Of a stretch of DNA of 64,000 nucleotides, positions 24,297-34,368 are shown piece after piece. Positions within the stretch are counted from its first letter, which is position 1. Every line of letters begins with the position of its first letter. The stretch spans positions 8,370,001 to 8,434,000 of the forward strand of contig NC_091054.1 in assembly GCF_963966145.1 (NCBI RefSeq), in the 5' to 3' direction. The DNA is from Tenebrio molitor. Taxonomy: Eukaryota; Arthropoda; Insecta; Coleoptera; Tenebrionidae. The notes beneath the pieces were generated by a model. That model was not told where the DNA came from, did not search any database, and worked only from the letters and a program-made list of their open reading frames with translations. Position numbers and translations under genes: made by a program.

Positions 24297-26051
24297 GCAA
24301 GCAGGACGGATTTCGATAATGAGAAGAAAATTGTTGCTCTTGGCTCGGTGCACTGCGTTCCATTTTTCATTTTGTTTGTCCCAGCGCGGCCCCCTTCGGC
24401 TCGTGGCTAATTTTTTGGGAATCGCGTTGAATATTTGTTGGAGTGGCCGTAATCCCGGCAGCCGGAGGATTTGCCATTTAAATCCAACAAAACGAAGTCC
24501 GCTAATCGTGCCCCGAATAAAACTTTATTAAACCCCACGAGCAAGTAATAAAAACTCAATAAAACGGACCCTTTTCTGACCCGCGCGATAAGATAGAGGG
24601 CCTTGTTTGCCGAGCATGTACCATTTACCCAGACCGAACTAATTCAAATGTCTGGTAATTAATTTGTTGGCGTTAATGGCTTGTCCCTCGGTGGGATCGG
24701 CGGTGGCCGCCTCCGAAGCCAAGACGGTCGGCGGTGAGGATAAAAACCAAAACAATTTTTAATTCGACTCCCTTTATGCAAATTTGTCAAATAAACGCAC
24801 GCGGCTTGAATAAAATTGAATAAATCTCTTACGCGCGTAATTCAATCGGATCAGCCCCCGTCCAAAAATCAATAAGTTATTATCAGTAAGGGTAAAAACA
24901 TCTCCTGTACGCATATGCCGATCTCATCTGAATTTCAATCGCGATTTCTCGTTTCAATTATTGCGTTGTGACGCCACTTACACGTCCGTGGGGTGAATTA
25001 TTTTCCACAAAAATTACACGCACCGTGGCCGTTAATTTCGTAGGGAAATTGCCGAGTATGAAAATTTTCTATTTCGAGATTTGTCGGTTCGATCCGGTGC
25101 AGGAGGTTCGTCGGTTCGGTGCTGACCGAGCGGTTTATAAGGTAAAGGTACAGCTTGCACAGGAAGTCACTACATCATCAAACCATCACCTGCACGAAGC
25201 GTGACCTGCTCCATTAAATTTACTCTGACATGACACCGTCTAGTTAAATTTCCATAACTACACCCATTAGGGTGTCACTGCATCACGTGACTGAGTAAAA
25301 CTGCAAGTAATTATACAGATGAACGATTTATTATTGACTAGCAATCAAGCATACACAGTGATTGTGGTGCTAGCTGACGCATTCACGCCTGAACTTATTA
25401 TTTAACTCTCTAAAAATGACATCCGATCCAAGCTTGACTGACAGCTGTATACGCCCACCAAGAATTCTTTATTTTAAGACTTGTTTGAATTTTAAATTAC
25501 AGCTAGGTACCTACAAGAGTTTAATGCAACATTAACTCGACAAAAAAGAATTGTTTTTTTATTTTGTTTATGGAAACTTACTTGCCTATCTCAATCATTA
25601 TGTAAATTGTCACTTCTAACAGTGTTGCCAACATTAATGAAATTATGTCAAATAAAATTTGATCATCTTAATCGTTTTTTAATTCTTGCTTAGCGCCACA
25701 AACACAAGATTTTAGTATAATTTAGTAACAACTAGTCAGTTTTTTAACAAAGAAAAACTGCATTACTAGATTTTTTGACAGTTGACAAAATAAATCGCTG
25801 TCGAGTGTAACCTGAACTTGGGGCTTCCAAAAAATGGACATATCTTTTACGTGGTCTTTATTTCACAACTGGAAAGGCTTTAAATAATACACAAAATGAA
25901 AATCTGGTGTATATTTTCCATTGGACCCGATTCGTTTGCTTCATCAAGCCATGCAAAATTGACAAAGATTATTTACAAATTATGTCTTATCCTCGATATC
26001 ACCTCCAACACAATTATATCTACAAAATGAACACAATGAATGCGGCAAAAA
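24297..26051. other. no gene seen
   Basis: AT-rich spacer between the hAT element and the 3' end of elg1. No motif-bearing frames were found. Confidence 0.45.
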
Positions 26052-29000
26052 TCATTTAAAATCTCTGAACACGTCACACGCTAATTTGTATGTGGTTTCG
26101 CCCCCACTGACGCTCAAATTTTTCAAATAATTGTAGAACCGATTTCCTCGTTTCGTATTAATGGCGGCGCGCTCAGACTCAGACCTCGCCATGGTTCGCA
26201 ACACGGGCATGTAATCCAGCGCCAGTGACTTTCGTGCCAACAAGTCCGACTGTAAGAGGGCGCTTTGTAACCGCTCGTCGCCAGAAATCTGTTTTGAGCG
26301 CCACCTGCAACACAATCGTCATGAAAATAATTACTGCGATTTAAATAATACCTTCGCTCTGCTGGCACCGGTACCGAAATGCTGATCCCGCTAGAGGTCT
26401 CTTCGTACTTTTCTTTGTACAGTTTTATCCTTCCGGTTAGTAAGGTGTGACCTAAATCGTCACGAAACTCGTGATCAGTGTAGTCACTCGTGTTTTCTTC
26501 TAGTCCTAAACCATTTTTCGGTTTCGTTCGCCATCTTCGTTCCAGGCTCTCGTGAAACTGACTCTTATCTGATATTACGTCGGCGAATGCTAACGAATCG
26601 TAAACGTCACACAGAGAGTTCAATTTTGATTTTTCCGAGCGAGTTGTACTTTGCGGACTGTCACAACTGTTGTTGCGATCCAGTCGCACATTCGAATAGT
26701 TCGGTAGATTTAAAATTGTGGGCAAGTTCCACCAGATCACCTCGAAGTTGTTACATCGGGGCAAACTGAACGATTTGTATTTTTTCATCACTCGACCGCA
26801 ACTGATGCAATCGTAATGAACATTGACATCTTCGTCACTTTCGTTCCTCGCATCCAATCTCAAATCTGATATATTTGAAATGTCGTCTTCCGTCTTGACT
26901 TCTTTGTCCAGATCAACGTCGGTGACGACCTCGATCTTTTCAGTTTTGTACGGTTGCCCCCCCGAACTGACCCACAGTTGTAATTGCAGCAACGTCCGCC
27001 TGATGTCGCCCCTGTTGTAGCTTAACAACTCGTCGAGCGAGTCCTTGTGAACGTAACAACCTTCGACTAGACACACTATTTGCAACCAAGTGGACAAAAT
27101 GGACGGCAACGGAGCGAAAGAGATCGTGTGATGATCGCTAATTACTCTTTGTACACCAGAAGACGGTTCGTCTGTGGTGGTGAGAATAATCGGACGCTTG
27201 CTTGTGGCAATGATCTGCGAGAGGGCAGCACTGAAGCCTTCGTCTTGTTCAAAAACTACGTCCACATCTTCGACCAACAAGACGCACATTTTCGGGTTCG
27301 ACGGTTCTTCTTTCTTCACTTCTTTGGCGAACGACAGTAAGTTGCCCTTTTTGCGAACTTGGTGGGACTGGGTGGCTTCTTGGAGCTCCTGCAGGAGTCG
27401 TTTACCTGTAAAAAAAAAATATGTAATTTTCGTAGCTAGATTGAAGAGAGACGTGTCACAAACCTGTCCTCTTACTAGATGCGTTTACTTCGAGAATGTT
27501 AAATCCGAGTTCGTTGCAGACGGCGTAAACTGCCGCGGTCTTGCCAGAACCAGTTGGGCCTCTCACGATTACAGTGTTGCCATTCGTTCTTGTACTGTCA
27601 CGACTGTCACTGTCGGTAATGTCGAAATCTGATTCGTCGTCGGAACAATTTTTCTTTGTTCTCACGTTTTTTGTCATATTTAGCCAATTTGTTAACCACT
27701 CTTTCAACGAAGACACTGCACTGTGATTACCAACGACTTCTGTTGACGCTTTGGGTTTATATTTTTCCGTCCACATGGCATGAACATTTAAACTTTCGTC
27801 GACTTTTGTCGCCACAGAAGCCACAACTTCCACATTTTTATCCAAAGAATTCTTTTTTTTGCGACCTCGACGTTTAGGGGGGCTCTTTCTTTCTTCTTTC
27901 TTTTCCTCGACTTCTACTCTCTCGACTCTGTAGCCACTCTTGTTATACACAGTTTTAAAAGTTCTGTAAACTGGATAGTTGGGATTTTGAGACTTAATTA
28001 CTCTAATAATTTTTTTACAATTTTTCATTCTATCCGGAATGTCAATTTCTTTCAAATTCATCTGATCTAAACTCTCAGTGGCAAATAATTTCGTTCCTAA
28101 ATAGTCAAATTCCATTTTTACTGGTTCTATGTCCTTTAATATTAATTCAGTTTTAGGTAAATTCCAAAAGACGTTATTCGGCGATATCTGCTGTACGTGG
28201 CTCACGGTTGGAAAAACGTCAAAATCGATTTCTTCATTGCTAGTAAAAAAAAGGTTTTTTTTATCAAATAATACAATATGATCTGCAAGAAAACTGATAC
28301 GAGTAAGAGGCGGTTATGAAAAATACATCAAAGTTTTGAAAAAGTGTGGCGTAACTTCAATCGTACTAACAGCGATTATTAAAAGAAATTTTGCCCAAAT
28401 TCCAAAAAAAAAGTTGTGATTGGGAAACCCAGATATCGTTTTCTTTGTTCTTATTTCGAAAATACATTTCTGTTATGTATATCTTTCCAAATACATAAAT
28501 TTGAAATAAATGTCACGATAGTTAAGTTACGCCGCACGTTTTTCGAAACTTTGTTTTCCACAGCCGTCCCATTCTAGTTTTTTTTTTTGTTGATCATATT
28601 GTGTAAAGTAAAATCAGGATGGATTGGCTATTTTAAGCTTAAATAATTTTATTTTTTGGCGATGTGATTATGTCTTAAAATACTGAGATGCAGGGAACCA
28701 ACATAATGCAAATTTAGCGTGGTAAATTCGTGATGGATTTGGTATTTCAAGGTCAAATGATTTTATTTTTTGGCAATGTGATTACGTCTTGTAAATAGTG
28801 GCATGCAGGGAACCAACATAATGCCGATTTAGGAATGCTCAATTCAACGTGAACGGTGTATATGTCGCAGGCTTATAGCAGAATTAGGCTTTTTGGAAAA
28901 CAGTGTCACTTTGAATAATAACTTTTAATTATTCAAAATGACCTGCTGTTTTCAGTGATTTTGCAAAATGCCTAATTGAAGACATCGTAATATAAATTTG

Positions 29001-30655
29001 CAAATGACTTGTCACTTTGAATAAATCCTTTTATCATCACAGCAGCAGCATTTGCGTAAACAAGTAGTTTTTTCCTTGAAGACGTTTTTTTTTTATACTC
29101 TTTTTGTTCTGTGCAAATATCCTATGTTGTTTTTTATAATAAATATCCACCTACAATACATATAATTAATACGTCCATTTAGTTGTCTACAATATATTTT
29201 AAGTTATATTGCTACTAACATTAAAAGGTGACGCCACCAATCAAAAAACCACGCCCCTTTTAAATATCAATGACAACTTACTACCAAATAAAAAACCTAC
29301 CACTGCTGTCTCTCCATTTCTTTCTTCAAAGAAGAAGGTATACCACTCATCAAGAACTGTCTTCTTGCTTCAACTACTTCTGGATCCAATTTTGGCTTTG
29401 GTTTAGCTTTTAGAAATACTGGAGCTACCTTAACGATTTTTTTCTTTTCACGTTTATTGTTTTTGGAGGGTTTTTTCTCATCCTCGTCAAAGTCAGACAA
29501 AACATACTCTTCATACATTTTGGGTTGGGATCTTCTAGCTCGCAAGACTCTTCTACTGCTGTTGAGATCTTTCTCACATTCTTCTATTGTTACACCATTT
29601 TGAGTTGATGTGATCTCACTCTCAATCACATTAGTGACATTTGTTTTCTCACTTCCACCCAATGCAGCATCCTCATTCACTATCTCATTTTGAGATTCTG
29701 ATACTGTCTCACTCTGAACTGTTTCACTAAGTGTTCCATCACCCTGCACTTGTGAAGCATCATCATTTTCATCCTCTGAAAATTCCTCTTTCTTGCTGTT
29801 CTCCTCCATATTCAATTTTATTTTAAATTTCCACATTTTCACTGACTTTTTTGTCAATTTCCCCTCCTCACAATCATCACAATCTAAACCATCATCCTTT
29901 TTATGCAAAGACAATCTGCCATTTCTTCCATTTCTGACTCTTCTATTCCCTTTAACACTAGATTTTTTCTCACTCTTTACTTCCATAAACACTACATCAT
30001 TACTATTTTCACTGTCTGACTCAAGCACTGCACATCTTTTTTTCTTTGTGATAACCTCATCATCACTATGACACTCAATCTTGAGCATTTTTTTAAGTTT
30101 TTCTCCCCTCTTAACAAGTTTGCGATCAATACAATTTCCAATTTCTTCATATTCCCTCTTTCTTTTCAAGGCCCCTTTAGCCTCAGCCCAACTTTCCAAC
30201 ATTTTCTTTCTCCCCTGCATCTGTTTCTTAACTGGAACATTGCCTGTAAAGTCATCTGAATCATCAATCTCTCTCCCCGGTGAATTTCTCCCAATGCTCT
30301 TATGCCGACTGTTCATCATAAACTGAAACGCGTCCATTTTGGGGCTCGTGACATTAACATTTGTATTTTCCTTTTCAACAAATGAAGCACCTTCATTCCC
30401 ATTTGCGCTATCACCATTACCAACTTTTTTACTTGACCCACCACTTGAACAATCTTTTTGACTCGCAAGATCCGACTTTCGGGATTTCTTTTTGCGTTTT
30501 CTGTTTTTCTTTTCTTCACTCTCTTTCTCACTGGTCAAAAAAGCACCAACAGTCACACTTTCTTCGATTTCATTCGCCGAATTCTCACACACTTTTCTTT
30601 CCTCCGAACTTACATTGTTCTCCGAGCATAACGCTACGTCCTTCATCGCTCTCAT
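26052..30655 (-). CDS. elg1: Elg1/ATAD5, PCNA-unloading clamp-loader subunit
   Basis: Exons 30655-29301, 28239-27464, 27405-26352 and 26304-26052 join in frame to 1145 residues. The N-terminal exon encodes a basic, disordered region with FMMNSRHKSIG and RRQFLMSGIPSSLKKEME, typical of ATAD5. Next come FPTVSHVQQ and the AAA+ core: WTEKYKPK, Walker A GPTGSGKT (about 678), sensor-type NASSKRTG split by an intron, and Walker B CVLLVEDVDVVF. The C-terminus holds the RFC-like collar. ATAD5/Elg1 replaces Rfc1 in an RFC-like complex with Rfc2-5 and unloads PCNA from chromatin after replication. Two ATGs (30655 and 30646) could serve as the start; the frame is also open upstream through non-ATG codons. 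The first intron (1.06 kb) carries a local duplication; the others are 49-58 bases. Confidence 0.92.
28617..28832. repeat. about 100-base direct duplication in elg1 intron 1
   Basis: Two diverged copies (28617-28718 and 28731-28832, offset about 115) share TTTTATTTTTTGGC(G/A)ATGTG, ATTA(T/C)GTCTT and GCAGGGAACCAACATAATGC. The orientation is direct. No TIR or coding potential is seen. Confidence 0.85.
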
Positions 30656-33003
30656 CAACAATCGAATCAATTAAAACACGATAACGATGCAAATCATAAT
30701 ACTGGATAAAAACACATCGTGCACTCGTGCACCACTCCTTCGCTTGGCGCCAAACCATCAGCTTGTTGATGTTGACATTTTGCCGATTGTAAGGTTAGAT
30801 CTCAAATCTCAAAGTGGCTAAGGTCACACCACATTACTCTTAAATATTGCCCAACAACCAGTATTTTCAACAAACCATCCGTAAAAAAAACACAGATATC
30901 ATTGATATACTTTAATTTGAAAAATGTGACATAATTAGAATTATAAAATTGGTGGAATGATTGCAATGGCAAATTTGGCCATTGATCAAAGGTTGGCAGC
31001 ATTGTATCGAAAGAACCAAGGAGGCAAGGACACGTCAGTAGTGTCAGTACTTTGCAAGGAGGTATTTTGTCAGTGATGTCTATGGTAGACCATAGAAATC
31101 AGTTTGTTATCTACAAAAAGCAGGACAAATTGTAGTACTTACATGTCCCACTACCAGAGGTCGCCTCGGTCTTAGTTACTTTCGTGTTTTCCTAATATAG
31201 CGTAGGGATCTAGGGATTTCATTTCTGTTAGGTAGATTGTGGTGTGTGGAGTGTGTTACGTCAAGTAAATAGTTTTGTCCTGGAAATCCTGAGAGTTCAT
31301 TAAAAATCGTAGTGTCTTTCTAATTTACAAGTGTTTTATCACAACCGCACAATGAATTTCCAATTCTGAACACACAACCAAGATGGCCTTCACATTCAAG
31401 TAGATTCCTGTGCCAAAGAGATCAGGTATTTTTTTTCATATACCTACACATTGTTCTTTATTACGTTTTTTATTATTAAGTCGTGATTACGCTGTAGTCG
31501 CTGTAATGCTAGATTAACTCCCAGTCCAGTGTCCACCGCTCGGTTCTAAACAAGAATTGCGGTTGTCATCACTCAAGGATACTTAAGTGGGGCCTCACAT
31601 GGCATTCTATCTGCTTTTTACCACCAAACCGTTCCGCGTTATTAATTATGCGAGTCTGATGTCGAGAACAAGTTTAAAATAATGCATGAGAGCGCAGTCC
31701 TGATTTAGCAACGTCCCAATCAGCACGAATAGAAAATGCGGTTATGATTAAGCGTCCGCACCAATCAAAACCGATATGTTTCGATAAAGCGTGCCAGAGC
31801 GTTCTGTTTACCTTTCGGACTGCACCAGAGACCTTTGAGACATTCGCAGGGTGAATCATGTCGCAATTGGAACACTTCCCACTTGTTCGTATCAAAATCA
31901 AAAATAACGCATCGGAAAGTCTTGATTGTCTGCAGGGCCGGCGAGATGACCAATTACATAAGGCGATAATCAGTTATGTAAATGAAAAAACCGTGGATAA
32001 AAACACAAGAAGTGACCTCCAGGCTGTCGTCAGTAACGGTGAAACTTGCACCAAAAGTGGAACAATGAACGAGCACATCAGATAAAAGTTGCTGGTGTCG
32101 AGCGGACAATTATTTCCGTGGAAATTTAATCGCCGTTTAAATGAGCGTTTCGTGGTGTCGTGTGATGACGACAAGAGAAGGAAAATAAATGTACCTAATT
32201 GAATTCGAAAAGACGTTTGTTTCTCTTGCGCGGGTTCGAAAGGTGAAAGCCCCTCGAAGGTCGTTAACTTTATTTTTTCGGTGTTTACAGACACACACAC
32301 AAGAGAAATTTGGACGATCTGTGACGTTCACAGGTCGATGTCGCGCCCGTTACAAAACAGCACAAGGGAGAAAGGTCCAGTTTGATGTTTTTCCGCCGGC
32401 GAACAAGTACGAGTGCACTCGCGGCCACGTTATATTTTTAGGCGCGCAACTGATTTGCTTTTATCGCGTTTTCGTAAACACGGTACGATTATTTTGGACG
32501 TTGTCGAGGGCTCACGTCTCCGAAAAAATCTAGAACAATATTGCTTCCCCTAAATGTAAAAGTGCGGGTCCTAGACCACCACCTTGTGGGTTTTCGTTCA
32601 GTGGGGTACGTATGAAGTAGGGTGGACAATTAAAGAAAGAGGCTCTTATACCCTGGTTAACATACATATAAAATATACAAAGGGTGGAAAAAATGAATTG
32701 GTGAATTTTGAATGTCAAATTTTATATGTATTTACGTTTTTGTTGTGATCGTTGATTTTACTCCCTGTTATCGTTGATTTTACTTCCTGTTTCCCAATAA
32801 ATATAACAATTAATAAAATCCAGTCGAGTAGTGTGTGGTATTGTATGTGATGTTATTCTAACATTATTTGCCGCCTGCGCGACATAGTGTACCTACTTTT
32901 ACTATTCAGAAAATTGATTTTGTTGCGTAGAAGCAAGGAGCTTCTACAGGTTGTTATAAATGTTTCTTACACCCTAGGTGACTGTGGTTTATGGTATACG
33001 TAC
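30656..33003. other. upstream spacer between elg1 and MARCHF6
   Basis: The 5' region of elg1 (minus) lies at the left edge. The rest has scattered short frames without motifs (for example 31858-32085 and 32189-32533 plus). No gene can be supported. Confidence 0.4.
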
Positions 33004-33140
33004 AGATTTGCCGCCTCTTCTGGATTTGTAAATTTGACTTTTGACAGCTTAAACTTGTCACTTTGCAGTTTTCATTGTTTATTATTTTTCAAATGATTCA
33101 TGAAGGTGTTTTGGAGTTAGCTAGGAAAGCAAAAAAGTAT

Positions 33141-33351
33141 TTTTTTGTTCGACACTGTCAGAATTTGAGAATTTTCTCCTATGTGAACGGATTTTAATCA
33201 ATGTCACAACTTGTCAAAACGAAACGTCAAGCTAGTTTTAAAGGTTTTAAGCGATTTGGAGCCTTTAAGGCGCTCGTTCGTGTGAAAATTGGGCCTTTTT
33301 TGGCATTCGTGGGCCAATTTACACACAAACTCGTCAAATAAACTACTATTT
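33141..33351. repeat. dispersed repeat, copy B
   Basis: Direct match to 20153-20393. This copy lacks about 30 bases of the central part present in copy A but keeps the fold-back 3' end (GGGCCTTTTTTGGCATTCGTGG region). It lies within the larger TIR element. Confidence 0.85.
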
Positions 33352-33507
33352 CAAGACTATTTCATGCACATTAGTTACTTCAGTAAGTTGTAAATACATA
33401 TTTTGTTTACACGTCAACATGAACACTTGTTATTTTCGCAAAAGGAAAAATGGCTTATTCCCCAAAACAGGATACATTTATTGTAATATGTTATTATAAA
33501 ATATGTA

Positions 33508-33754
33508 CTATTCCGGACACGGAATCTTGGCCAACATTTTTTTAGACATTTCTAAAAAAATTATGTAAACCAGTCATTAGTGTCATTAATAAATGACAAT
33601 TATTAAAAATCACTTTGAAGTTTTTCTTGTGACATCAAAAAAGCAGGGAAATGGCATTATCGAGTCAAAAGTTGGGTTATATTCAATAGAGGCCAGTTCA
33701 CACATATTTGTCAGTTAAATGTCAGTCGTGGCCAAGATTCCGTGTCCGGAATAG
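33508..33754. mobile_element. 247-base MITE with perfect TIRs
   Basis: Perfect inverted repeats of at least 26 bases begin CTATTCCGGACACGGAATCT and continue into TGGCCA on both ends. TA flanks both sides (33506-33507 and 33755-33756), consistent with Tc1/mariner-type insertion. The interior is AT-rich and non-coding. Identical TIRs suggest recent activity or young age. Confidence 0.9.
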
Positions 33755-34368
33755 TACGAGTATTCAACAATGACGAGTGTGTGTCAGTGTTGTCCTTTGT
33801 GCTGTTGTATTTTTTTTGTCACTTTACAATAACTTTTTTATCAATTGAATAGGCGAAATTTGTTGCTGGGTTTGAATTTAATTATTTGTGATGATTTTTT
33901 TTACTTTAAATTACGATATCTTAAAGATTACGCAAACAAATAATCACCTCAATTTTCCTATTTAATTTTTTTTAAGTACATACAGTTACACTATGTATTG
34001 TAGGGGGCAAATTTCACAGCCAACTACGATGTAAGAAACATTTATTTAAAAAAACCTGTAGATAATATAAATTAAATAATTGTCACAAACATTATAAATG
34101 CCTTGCATAATGTAGTCTTAAAAATAAACCTTTCGGCTTTAACTAACTGAGAACACGGCAATTTACGTTTTGAAAATTGATAAGCAACCAAAACTTTGAA
34201 TTGACAAGCGACCTGTCAAATGTCAAAGGTACTAATCCAGAAGAGGCGGCAAATCTAGGCGTACACAGGTGCGATAGCAAAAACATCCGTGACGTTGAAA
34301 TAGATTTGTCGCCGTTTTGAATGTTTCGTGTGTTTTTAGCCTCGTCTCATTTGTTGATTTGCAGAGTC

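Larger units (their letters stand above)
33004..34257. mobile_element. TIR element of about 1.25 kb upstream of MARCHF6
   Basis: The ends are inverted repeats of about 45 bases containing AGATTTGCCGCCTCTTCTGG, followed by TTTGAC(T/A)TTTGACAG in both arms. Nested inside are copy B of the dispersed repeat (33141-33351) and a second TIR element (33508-33754). No transposase is recognised. The right end lies about 110 bases before the MARCHF6 start codon, so the element may overlap that gene's promoter. Confidence 0.75.

Noticed and set aside
29793..30684. Several plus-strand frames antisense to elg1 exon 1
   Set aside because: They are Phe/Ser/Leu-rich mirrors of the Lys/Glu-rich Elg1 N-terminus, without motifs.
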